From contig NZ_JABBGC010000002.1 in assembly GCF_012927205.1 (NCBI RefSeq), forward strand, positions 124,001 through 188,000: a stretch of DNA of 64,000 bases. Reading direction: 5' to 3'. Origin of the DNA: Chitinophaga fulva (GTDB lineage: Bacteria; Bacteroidota; Bacteroidia; Chitinophagales; Chitinophagaceae). Position 1 is the first letter of the stretch. Every line of letters starts with the position of its first letter. Below the pieces are notes generated by a model. It worked only from the letters and a program-made list of their open reading frames with translations, did no database searches and had not been told where the DNA came from. Below are positions 1-7,702 of this stretch, piece after piece. The translations under genes and the position numbers were made by a program.

Positions 1-9
1 CTTCTATCC

Positions 10-363
10 ATGACAGCAAACAAATTAAAACACGAACAGGTACAGTACCTGGAGTTTCTTACGAAAGACATTGAGCGCGCTAAAGAGTTTTATCATAAGA
101 GTTTTGGCTGGAAGTTCGTCGGTTATGGTCCGGACTATACGGCATTCGGAGGAGATTATGTAGATGGTGGCTTCACTACGGGGGAACCGGTAAAAGGCTC
201 GGTGCTGGTGGTGCTGTATTTCGATGACCTGGAGGCGACCAAAGCAAAGGTGATAGCGGCAGGAGGGAAGATCGTAAAAGATGTCTTCAGCTTTCCCGGC
301 GGCCAGCGGTTCCACTTCCAGGACCCCGACGGATATGAACTGGCGGTCTGGGCCACGGTGTAA
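10..363 (+). CDS. VOC family protein (glyoxalase/bleomycin-resistance fold)
   Basis: A 117-residue single-module vicinal oxygen chelate protein. The N-terminal part (QYLEF, then an ERAKEFYHKSFGW helix) and the C-terminal FQDPDGYELAVW strand are the typical beta-alpha-beta-beta-beta ends of VOC domains; the last Glu (about residue 110) is the usual metal ligand position. Family members bind a divalent metal and act as glyoxalases, dioxygenases or resistance proteins, usually as dimers; the substrate cannot be read from sequence. The ATG is only 9 bases into the window, so upstream signals are not visible. A strong hairpin terminator follows, which makes this the last gene of its transcript. 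Confidence 0.85.
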   Translation: MTANKLKHEQVQYLEFLTKDIERAKEFYHKSFGWKFVGYGPDYTAFGGDYVDGGFTTGEPVKGSVLVVLYFDDLEATKAKVIAAGGKIVKDVFSFPGGQRFHFQDPDGYELAVWATV

Positions 364-380
364 TAGCAGTAAACTAATTG

Positions 381-416
381 AAAAGGTTGTAAGTCAGAAG
401 CTTACAACCTTTTTTG
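381..416 (+). terminator. Rho-independent terminator after the VOC gene
   Basis: A perfect 13-bp stem (381-393 with 401-413), 7-base loop, running into a T tract. It separates the VOC gene from the kinase gene. Confidence 0.85.
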
Positions 417-481
417 TTGATGGAAGCGGTTTTTATATCTTCATCCACAGATCGGTACATTTCCCCGTTTCATCGACACTC

Positions 482-1552
482 ATGAAAAATAACCCTGCTG
501 CTTCCCTTAATTTGTATATGTTATCCTGGAAAGCCCCTCAAATCTGTATTCACATCGTCTGTTGCTTGTTGTTTATGATATTCCCGTTGTTGTTCATGTC
601 TAACGGGAAGGGGTATACCGAACTGATAGCGCCTGCCACACACTACAGTTATTGGCTGTTCTGCAGCTGTTACATCTGCCTGTTCTATTTCAATCGCTAT
701 TACCTGATGCCCGGATTCTTTATTCCGGGCAGATATGGTGGTTATGCAGCCATGGCCGTGGCGCTGTGTACGGGTATCTTTTTCCTGCAACCGTTTGACC
801 GGCTCCTGCGGCAGAAATGGGCGGTGCCGCCGGAAGGAGCGGAGTGGGTATATGTGCCGCCGGTCATCGATATCACCAGCCTCTTTATCTTCTTTATGAT
901 CATGGCGCTGGGCGCGGCCATTACCACTACGCGCCGCTGGCAACTGACGGAGCAACGCGCGCTCACAGCAGAGCGGGAGAAGATCAGGGCGGAGCTGTCT
1001 TTCCTGAAAGCACAGGTACATCCGCATTTTCTGTATAATACGCTCAACAATATTTATACCCTTGCGCTGACAAAAAATAATTACACTGCGGACAGTATTC
1101 TGCGCTTATCGAATATTATGCGTTACATTACGGACGACGTGATCGCTGACTATGTGCCGCTTCCGCAGGAAGAGGCCTGTATCCGTGATTACATCGCCCT
1201 GCAACAGCTTCGTCTTCGGCCGGGAACGGTGGATTACCAGGTCTCCGGGGAGATGGAACATAAGCTGATAAGCCCGCTGATACTGATGACGTTCGTGGAA
1301 AATGTGTTTAAGTACGGCATCAGTAAACATCTGCCGGTACCGGTTACTATCCGCCTGAGCATTAAGGACCATCAGATTGATTTTTTTTGCTGTAACCGTA
1401 TCTTCCGGGAACCCGCGCCGGTCAACAGCTGCGGGGTGGGCATTGCCAATACGAGGCAACGGCTGGCATTACTGTATCCACAAAAACATGTACTGGATAT
1501 AACTACAGATAACAACCTATATACCGTCAGACTGACATTACTGACAGATTAA
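482..1552 (+). CDS. LytS-type sensor histidine kinase
   Basis: Membrane histidine kinase of the His_kinase (PF06580)/LytS class, about 356 residues. Four hydrophobic segments fill the N-terminal 140 residues with almost no extracytoplasmic domain. The phospho-acceptor region is the family signature HPHFLYNTLNN at about residue 180. The ATPase part has the N box (FVENVFKYG) and ends with a GVGIANTRQRL segment. It should phosphorylate the LytTR regulator encoded 31 bases downstream. The open frame extends upstream to 281 and overlaps the VOC gene, but the terminator at 381-416 argues against that start; ATG 482 is chosen, with ATG 518 (just before the first membrane segment) as an alternative. 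The signal sensed is unknown. Confidence 0.85.
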   Translation: MKNNPAASLNLYMLSWKAPQICIHIVCCLLFMIFPLLFMSNGKGYTELIAPATHYSYWLFCSCYICLFYFNRYYLMPGFFIPGRYGGYAAMAVALCTGIFFLQPFDRLLRQKWAVPPEGAEWVYVPPVIDITSLFIFFMIMALGAAITTTRRWQLTEQRALTAEREKIRAELSFLKAQVHPHFLYNTLNNIYTLALTKNNYTADSILRLSNIMRYITDDVIADYVPLPQEEACIRDYIALQQLRLRPGTVDYQVSGEMEHKLISPLILMTFVENVFKYGISKHLPVPVTIRLSIKDHQIDFFCCNRIFREPAPVNSCGVGIANTRQRLALLYPQKHVLDITTDNNLYTVRLTLLTD

Positions 1553-1583
1553 CCCGTACGAACCATTTACTTCATTCACCTAT

Positions 1584-2285
1584 ATGAAGATTAGAGCCAT
1601 CGCTATAGATGATGAACCGCTTGCACTGGAGCTGATCAGGAACTACACCGCGCAGTTCCCCGCTTTACAGCTATTGCAGACTTTCGACGACGCGCTTTCA
1701 GGCGCTGAATTCCTCCGTTGCCGTCCGGTAGATCTGCTGTTCATCGATATCAATATGCCTGATATCACCGGCATCGACCTGGTCCGTTCACTGGAAGAAA
1801 AGCCCATGGTCATTTTCACGACGGCGCATAAACGATTTGCCCATGAGGGGTTTGAACTGGAGGCGCTGGACTACCTGCTGAAGCCTATCAGCATGGAGCG
1901 GTTTTCAAGGACCATGCAGAAAACGATGATGCAGTACCACTACAAACAGGCTGCTGTAGCGCCGCGGGAGCCGGAGTCCTTTTTCGTATATGCGGAATAC
2001 AAACAGGTGAGGATATGGCTGGACGAAGTAGAGTATATAGAAAGCCTGGAAGATTATATCCGCATCCATCTGTTAAACGGCCGCCCCGTGCTTACGCTGA
2101 TGCCACTGAAGAAAGTGCTGGAGAAGCTGCCGCATGACCGCTTCCGGCGTATCCACCGCAGTTATATCGTGGCTGTGCGCAGTATCTGTGCCATTGCCTA
2201 CCGAAAGGTACTGTTGCATTCCGGTACCACCTTGCCTGTCAGCAGCACCTATGCTGAGGATATCCGGGAGTGGAGTGGTAAATGA
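1584..2285 (+). CDS. LytTR-family response regulator
   Basis: A 233-residue two-domain regulator. The receiver domain has the acidic pair DDEP at 9-12, the phosphorylated Asp at 55 in FIDINMP, and the conserved K in YLLKPI near 100. The C-terminal LytTR DNA-binding domain starts near 132 (FFVYAEYKQVRI) and has the family pattern VEYIESLEDY and FRRIHRSYIV. It is the partner of the kinase directly upstream. LytTR proteins bind as dimers to direct repeats; no clear pair of sites is visible here. The nearest downstream gene, an exported dioxygenase-like protein, is a possible target by position only. Confidence 0.9.
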   Translation: MKIRAIAIDDEPLALELIRNYTAQFPALQLLQTFDDALSGAEFLRCRPVDLLFIDINMPDITGIDLVRSLEEKPMVIFTTAHKRFAHEGFELEALDYLLKPISMERFSRTMQKTMMQYHYKQAAVAPREPESFFVYAEYKQVRIWLDEVEYIESLEDYIRIHLLNGRPVLTLMPLKKVLEKLPHDRFRRIHRSYIVAVRSICAIAYRKVLLHSGTTLPVSSTYAEDIREWSGK

Positions 2286-2338
2286 TACATCGGTACATCA
2301 CTCGCTTTTACCGATACCTGCTTGATAAAAAAATAGCG

Positions 2339-2357
2339 TTAGCTGATCTTTAGCTAA
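2339..2357. promoter_or_regulatory. Short inverted repeat upstream of the dioxygenase-like gene
   Basis: TTAGCT and AGCTAA are separated by 7 bases, ending 13 bases before the ATG of the next gene. It could be a regulator site or a chance palindrome; it sits between the LytTR regulator gene and its neighbour. Confidence 0.25.
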
Positions 2358-2370
2358 ACAATTTTTATCT

Positions 2371-3084
2371 ATGGAAAGGAAAAATTTTCTCAGATCACTG
2401 GCTGTTACAGCCATCTCTGCCCCTGTATTGCTGGAAGCCTGTAAGAAGGATAACACAGATCCTAAAGCGGCGGAAGCTGCCGGCGCTCAGACAGAAGCTG
2501 CCTGCCGCCTCACTGACCCCGACATGGACGGGCCGTATCCACTGTACAATAGCCGCGGTTCCGCTATCAACCGGGTAAATATCACTGACAACAAACCCGG
2601 TGTGCCATTGAATATCGACATCAAAGTGCAAAGCGTTAGCAGGGGATGTGCGCCGGTGACCAATGCGCGGGTGGACATCTGGCAGTGTGATAAAGACGGC
2701 TATTATTCCGGTTATGTCAACAACGGTTACCTGGGCGTACAAAACAATATCGGCCGTCTTTTCGGCAGAGGATTGCAATATACCAACGCCAGTGGCCTGG
2801 TGCATTTCCTGTCTATTTACCCCGGATGGTACCCCGGCCGTTGCGCCCACCTGCATGCACAGATATTCATCGGTACTACGCTGTACCTGACCACGCAGAT
2901 CGCTTTCCCGGATGCGGTCAACGCTGCCGTGTATGCCTCACCGTTGTATGCGGCACACGGACAGAACCCCACTACCAACTACCTCGACACCATCATCAAC
3001 GACTCACTGGCTACTGAACTGGCTACCGTAACACCTGCTTCCGGCGGGGGATATAACCTGTATCACACGATCAACATCAGATAA
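2371..3084 (+). CDS. Exported intradiol ring-cleavage dioxygenase-like lipoprotein
   Basis: A 237-residue protein of the intradiol dioxygenase family (protocatechuate 3,4-dioxygenase beta-like fold). The core (about 50-210) has DPDMDGPYPLY, the VDIWQCDKDGYYSGY segment with the first Tyr ligand, and YPGWYPGRCAHLHAQI, which supplies the second Tyr and the two His that bind Fe(III). The N-terminus RKNFLRSLAVTAISAPVLLEAC looks like an export signal ending in a lipobox Cys near residue 24, so the protein is probably anchored outside the cytoplasm. Such secreted members are common in Bacteroidota and their substrate is poorly known; cytoplasmic catechol catabolism genes are absent nearby. Confidence 0.85.
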   Translation: MERKNFLRSLAVTAISAPVLLEACKKDNTDPKAAEAAGAQTEAACRLTDPDMDGPYPLYNSRGSAINRVNITDNKPGVPLNIDIKVQSVSRGCAPVTNARVDIWQCDKDGYYSGYVNNGYLGVQNNIGRLFGRGLQYTNASGLVHFLSIYPGWYPGRCAHLHAQIFIGTTLYLTTQIAFPDAVNAAVYASPLYAAHGQNPTTNYLDTIINDSLATELATVTPASGGGYNLYHTINIR

Positions 3085-3126
3085 TTTTTTCAACCAATTT
3101 CTTACCAGTCGATTTAATTTCTTTTT

Positions 3127-3678
3127 ATGAAGATGCAGCCAGCGCAGATCATCCTGTCTTTCAGACAGATCATAGATGCAGCTTCCACCGGGGATTTGGA
3201 GAAGAAGATATTCGAAGATTCCTATGTGGAATTCCTCATGCAGTCGCAGGCATACAATCCTGATAAACAGTTCCGGACCTTCACCGAGCTAAAAGCCCAT
3301 CATCCGAAATCCAATTCGTTGCATTATAAAGTAGGCTTTGCCGTGGGGTTGTATTTACAGGAACTGGGCAACAGGATTCCGGGGGTGACGGATTGCCTCG
3401 GCAGCAAAGAACTGCCCTTTGAACTGTATCATCTGGAGCTGATCGAGTCTGACACCGAAGATCGTAACCAGCACCGTGTTGCGGTGAATTACATCACACC
3501 GCCATTTACGTTGCTGCATATCATCGGCGACCGGCTGTTGCTGGTGGCTCCCGAACAGACCGGTCAGCCAGATACTTATGATACGTTCATGGTGGCCCTG
3601 CAGCCACAGCTGGCCATTACCAGCTACAAACCGCTGTCGCAGCCGCAGGATGTGCATCATATGGCACAGGTACTTTAA
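3127..3678 (+). CDS. Hypothetical protein, unrecognised family
   Basis: A 183-residue soluble protein I do not recognise. It has no signal peptide or membrane segment. The N-terminal half is helical and charged; the middle (YKVGFAVGLYLQELGNRIPG) and the C-terminal strand region (PPFTLLHIIGDRLLLVAPEQTGQPDTYDTFMVAL) are hydrophobic enough for a folded alpha/beta protein. It starts 42 bases after the dioxygenase gene and may be cotranscribed. The stop is followed by a perfect bidirectional terminator. No function is proposed. Confidence 0.7.
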   Translation: MKMQPAQIILSFRQIIDAASTGDLEKKIFEDSYVEFLMQSQAYNPDKQFRTFTELKAHHPKSNSLHYKVGFAVGLYLQELGNRIPGVTDCLGSKELPFELYHLELIESDTEDRNQHRVAVNYITPPFTLLHIIGDRLLLVAPEQTGQPDTYDTFMVALQPQLAITSYKPLSQPQDVHHMAQVL

Positions 3679-3691
3679 ACAAAACAGGGTT

Positions 3692-3727
3692 GGGCAAGTT
3701 GTAAGCCAGCCGGCTTACAACTTGCCC
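3692..3727. terminator. Bidirectional terminator between convergent genes
   Basis: A perfect 16-bp stem (3692-3707 with 3712-3727) with a 4-base loop. The TAA stop codon of the minus-strand permease gene lies inside the stem. Its core (GTTGTAAG ... CTTACAAC) is shared with the terminator at 381-416. Confidence 0.85.
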
Positions 3728-4890
3728 TCTTTGGCTGTTCTGAACAGGTACCACAGTTTTATCTTCAATGCCAGCCAGCCCAGGACGGCATATACCACCA
3801 ATAAGATACCCAAATGCCGTATATAGGGGAACGTTAGTTCCACCGACCCTTTCTGTATCAACAGAATTTTGAATGCCTGTAAGAACGGCGTCAGCGGAAT
3901 GATATTCGCCATAAACTGCACAAATGCCGGCATGGCGCTGAGCGGCCAGGTAAAGCCGCTGATGATAAATGCCGGCGAAGCAATCACCATCAGTACCTGC
4001 GTGGCTTTTAAGGCGTCCGGTATCAGGATGCTGACAAATACGCCCATGAACGATACCGAACCTACAAAGAATGCTGTCAGCCATATGAAGCTGAGAATAC
4101 CTTCGGGCAACGGCACATTAAAGAACATATGCATCCCGTAATAGATGGAAACGATGAGAATGGAGAACGTCCAGATAGGGATCACCTTGATCAGCATGAT
4201 CGGGAAAGCCCAGCGCCGCATGCCGGCATATTCCGTCACAAATGAGCCCCGCTGAAACTCCGCGGCAAAGCTGATCGCCATGGCGAGCAGTATCACCTGT
4301 TGCAATACGACCGCCAGCATGGCGGGCCACATAAATATGAGGTAGTTGCTGGTCGTGTTGAAAAGCGTGATGTAGTTGGTCTTAAACGGCTCATACTGCG
4401 TGGCAGCCCTGACGGCGGGCATCCCCATCTTCTGTAATCCTTTGATGGAAACACCGGCAGAGAAAGTGCCGATGGTCAGCTGTAACGCTTTAGACGCGAA
4501 GTTGGCAGTCAACACATTACTGGTATTCACATACACATTTACTTCCGGGTATTTTTTCTGCAGGATATCGGCCTCAAACCGTGCCGGGACCATCACTACG
4601 GCCGCCGCTTCTCTTTTAATCACTTCATCATTTACATTGGACGGCTCCTGTAAATACTTCAGCGTTTTAATACTTTTATTGTCGCCCAGCATTTCCACCA
4701 GCTGTGCGGACAGCGGGGTATTATCTTTGTCAATAACGATCACGGGTATATTTTCCACCTTTCCGGCCTTATATACAAAGCCGATCAGGGTGGCATACAA
4801 CACCGGCGCCAGGAAAAACACCGAGCGCAGGGTGGAATTGCCAAGGAACAGCTTAAACTCCCGTTTCAACAATCGGAAAAATTCTTTCAT
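3715..4890 (-). CDS. ABC-2 type transporter permease (YhhJ/YbhR-like)
   Basis: A 391-residue inner-membrane permease of the ABC-2 family. It has one membrane helix near 20-40, a large periplasmic domain (about 45-170), then five further helices, the classical layout of drug-export permeases YbhS/YbhR/YhhJ. The C-terminal segment SGFTWPLSAMPAFVQ is typical of the family. It is the last gene of a three-gene operon with the HlyD-type adaptor (6 bases upstream) and TolC-type channel. No ABC ATPase is encoded in the operon, although this permease class needs one, so the ATPase must be supplied elsewhere or the complex is atypical. Confidence 0.9.
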   Translation of the reverse strand: MKEFFRLLKREFKLFLGNSTLRSVFFLAPVLYATLIGFVYKAGKVENIPVIVIDKDNTPLSAQLVEMLGDNKSIKTLKYLQEPSNVNDEVIKREAAAVVMVPARFEADILQKKYPEVNVYVNTSNVLTANFASKALQLTIGTFSAGVSIKGLQKMGMPAVRAATQYEPFKTNYITLFNTTSNYLIFMWPAMLAVVLQQVILLAMAISFAAEFQRGSFVTEYAGMRRWAFPIMLIKVIPIWTFSILIVSIYYGMHMFFNVPLPEGILSFIWLTAFFVGSVSFMGVFVSILIPDALKATQVLMVIASPAFIISGFTWPLSAMPAFVQFMANIIPLTPFLQAFKILLIQKGSVELTFPYIRHLGILLVVYAVLGWLALKIKLWYLFRTAKEGKL

Positions 4891-4896
4891 GCCTGA

Positions 4897-5853
4897 TTAT
4901 TTCAGTATAACACTTGCGTTTACCAGTATGTCTTTAGTCTTGCCCGCATCTTTAGGCTGTACTTTGATCTCATAGATCGCGTCCTGCGGCTGATAGTCGG
5001 GGAAGGCAGTGGTAATGTCCGCGTAGCGGGTCAGCTGTTTGATATAAGCGATGTTGCCATCCAGTTCCTCGTTGTTGTACAGCACTTTCATTTTTACGTC
5101 CTGTCCTTTTTTATACGCGGAGATTTTACTTTCCGGCACGGTGAAGCGGAACCAGGTGCTTCCCGGGATATAGCCGTTGAACAGTGCAAAGCCGGCAGTG
5201 GCCAGCTCTCCGGGGTTCAGGCTGATCGTCTCTATGTCCATGTCGTTGGTGGCGATGACATAACGCTCGGAGTAGGCCACATTGGCTTCCTGTAAAGCGC
5301 CTTTGGCCTGTGAGGCCTGACCGGCGGCCATGTTCACTTTTTCCACGCGGGTGCCTCTCTTCACATCGTCCAGCTCTGCGATCACAGCATCGTACTGCGC
5401 TTTGGCGCCCTGGTATTTTGCATATATTTCATCGTAGGATTGTGGGGACATCAGGCTGTCATTGAACATATTGGTGGCCCTTTCATATGATTTCCGGGCA
5501 AATTCATATTGTTCCTTTAAGCCTTTGTATTTCGCCTGCAACTGTTTCAACTGATCGGCCGTAGCACCGTTGCGTGCCATTTGTTCCTGTGCGGTGGCGG
5601 CATTCACCGCCCCCTGCGCCTGTGCTATTTTGGCGGAAACCTCTGGTACGTCCAGCAAGGCGAGGGTATCTCCCTTCCTGACGGTCTGTCCTTCTTTTAC
5701 ATAGATGTTCAGGATTCTGCCGGTAACCTTCGGCGCAAAAGACACCACATCTTTTTTGGCTTTGCCCTCGAAACGCTCGCTGTTGGTCTTTTTGGAAGAA
5801 CAGCTCGCCAGTGCCAGTGAACAGATCAATAATATGGGTGTAGTTATTTTCAT
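4897..5853 (-). CDS. HlyD/EmrA-family periplasmic adaptor lipoprotein
   Basis: A 318-residue membrane fusion protein. A signal sequence with the lipobox LASC (Cys about 18) predicts a lipid anchor. A biotinyl-lipoyl-like half motif (VTGRILNIYVKEGQTVRKGDTLALLD, about 42-68), a long alpha-helical hairpin (about 80-190, rich in Ala, Gln, Lys) and the second lipoyl half and beta-barrel region follow. It should bridge the ABC-2 permease and the TolC-like channel in the same operon. The gene is 6 bases before the permease and 33 bases after the channel gene. Confidence 0.9.
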   Translation of the reverse strand: MKITTPILLICSLALASCSSKKTNSERFEGKAKKDVVSFAPKVTGRILNIYVKEGQTVRKGDTLALLDVPEVSAKIAQAQGAVNAATAQEQMARNGATADQLKQLQAKYKGLKEQYEFARKSYERATNMFNDSLMSPQSYDEIYAKYQGAKAQYDAVIAELDDVKRGTRVEKVNMAAGQASQAKGALQEANVAYSERYVIATNDMDIETISLNPGELATAGFALFNGYIPGSTWFRFTVPESKISAYKKGQDVKMKVLYNNEELDGNIAYIKQLTRYADITTAFPDYQPQDAIYEIKVQPKDAGKTKDILVNASVILK

Positions 5854-5886
5854 CTTACAGTAATTAGTTTGAGTAATGGTGATGGC

Positions 5887-7293
5887 TTAATACAACTTGG
5901 TGATGTCCAGTTCCTGGGTGGACCGCATCACTTCAACGGCTGCACGGCGCTGATTGAAGATGGCGTTCTGATAATCCAGTTCCGCTGCTTCAAGGTCGTT
6001 TTCTGCTTCTATCAGTTGGGTCGACTTGGACATACCATACCTGAATTCTTTCTCCGCCTGCACCAGTGCGTTGTTGGCCATCTCTTTCTCTTTTTTCTTC
6101 AGGGCTATCTGTGAATTGGCGATGTTGTAATTGGATTGATTGTTGGCCTGGTTCAGGGTCAGCTTGCGCATCGCATCATACTTCTGATTTTGCAGCAGCT
6201 CTCTGTCGATGCGGGCTGTTTCGATGGCATGTTTGCCTTCTCTGCCGTCGAAAATCTCCCATTTAAAGCCGACGCCGGCTGTCAGCATCGGGAAGATATT
6301 GAGGTTGGTGGGCTTCCAGTCCAGCTTGCGGCCAGGATAGCCGATGGCCGGAATAGGAGGGATGATATTGTCAGACGACTTGACCCTCGCGCCATACAGT
6401 CCTATATAATAGGAAGCTGCCATCAGCTGTACTTTGGGTATCCACCAGGTTTGTTCTGCTTTTATTTTAAAGCCGGATGCGTTGATGCCGTGGTCCAGTG
6501 CACGTATCTCGGCCCGTTGATCGATTGTTTTCTGTGGTGCGGGAAGGGCTACCGGCACCAATACCGGTTCAATCAGCCGCAGTCTTTCCTTATCGATGCC
6601 TGTCAGCACTTCGAGCTGCGTGAGCAGCAGTTCTTTTTTCCCTTCATATTCGGCCATTTTAGAGTCGAGGGTGGCCTGTGCCAGCTCTATCTTTTTATGG
6701 TCGTAAGGGGTGATCAGTCCATATCCCAGCGCTTTGTCGGCTGTTTTACGGTTGGCGTCCAGTCTTCGTTTAGCCTCGTCCAGTACCTTTTTGGATTGGT
6801 GCACCAGGGCCAGCTGGTCATACGCCCGGGAGATGACTGCCGCCACTTCATCGGATGTTTTTTCCAGCAGGATATTTTCTGACTGCCGCTTTTCTTCCAG
6901 TGCTTTGTTGAGCTGCCGTACCTTACCGCCGGAATACAGCAGCATTTTGGCGTCAGCTTTGGCCAGCCCTGAGAAACCAGATACATTGATATTGTTATTG
7001 TACTTGCCTTCGGGGATGTTGAGGAACGGTTGCAGGTTCAGCTCCGGAGAAATAACACGGGCGGTGGCATTCAGGTAACTGGCCATACCGCTGACTTCCA
7101 GGGTCGGTAGGTAAACATCTTTCAGCTTATGCTGGTCCAGTACAGTGAGTTTGTTTCTAGTCTGTTGGGCTTTGAGGTCTGCATCCCGAACCATGGCACT
7201 GTCAAGCAGCTCTTTAAAGCCGGGGGCCGTTTGTGCATTGGCGTAGTGGTAAAATAATAGCGAAAGTAGTAGGAATGACAGCTTGCTTTTCAT
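5887..7293 (-). CDS. TolC-family outer-membrane efflux protein
   Basis: A 468-residue outer membrane factor with a cleavable signal peptide (ending ANAQ near 21) and two repeats of long coiled-coil helices, the second ending in the familiar ELDYQNAIFNQRRAAVEVMRS pattern. OEP family proteins form trimeric channel-tunnels. This is the first gene of the minus-strand operon followed by adaptor and permease, so the three probably make a tripartite exporter. Cargo is unknown; no biosynthetic genes are next to it. Confidence 0.92.
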   Translation of the reverse strand: MKSKLSFLLLSLLFYHYANAQTAPGFKELLDSAMVRDADLKAQQTRNKLTVLDQHKLKDVYLPTLEVSGMASYLNATARVISPELNLQPFLNIPEGKYNNNINVSGFSGLAKADAKMLLYSGGKVRQLNKALEEKRQSENILLEKTSDEVAAVISRAYDQLALVHQSKKVLDEAKRRLDANRKTADKALGYGLITPYDHKKIELAQATLDSKMAEYEGKKELLLTQLEVLTGIDKERLRLIEPVLVPVALPAPQKTIDQRAEIRALDHGINASGFKIKAEQTWWIPKVQLMAASYYIGLYGARVKSSDNIIPPIPAIGYPGRKLDWKPTNLNIFPMLTAGVGFKWEIFDGREGKHAIETARIDRELLQNQKYDAMRKLTLNQANNQSNYNIANSQIALKKKEKEMANNALVQAEKEFRYGMSKSTQLIEAENDLEAAELDYQNAIFNQRRAAVEVMRSTQELDITKLY

Positions 7294-7702
7294 TGATAAA
7301 CACGTTTTTAATCTACAGATGGTTGCAACATAGTTTATTACTCTGAATTAACACATAAAATAAACCAATGTTTAATTTTTTCTTTTATATATATAAAATC
7401 ATCAGCGTTCTTTGAAACTTTTGTATTGGGTTTGGGCAGAAACGTTCATCCGTATGCAGCGTTTTTCAGATCATGTGTAGAAGGAGCAGGCGTCTTTGTT
7501 GGGAATATAGTACCATTCGATGGTAAATTTGACTTTGTTTTTCACTTTTAAGAGTTTGATATTTATGCGTTTGATTTATGAGGATATTTAGGCATGTATT
7601 TTTTGGTTATATACGCTTATCCCGTTTTACTGGAAAAGGTGAAATGAGTTTATTGACGGACTTTTGTTTTTTTAATTCCCGGTTTGTAGCCGGAAAATAT
7701 GT
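7294..7702. other. Divergent intergenic region without a gene
   Basis: 409 AT-rich bases between the divergent efflux operon and the GH2 gene. It contains a run of alternating TA near 7387-7397 and several TTTG motifs, but no TTTG-N19-TAnnTTTG pair that I can defend, no open reading frame of note and no RNA fold that stands out. It must hold promoters for both sides. Confidence 0.5.

Noticed and set aside
281..481. Upstream extension of the kinase frame into the VOC gene
   Set aside because: It would overlap the VOC coding end and run through a strong terminator; the extension has no family similarity.
7387..7397. TA-rich run upstream of the efflux operon as a promoter
   Set aside because: It lacks the TAnnTTTG and TTTG boxes at the right spacing on either strand.
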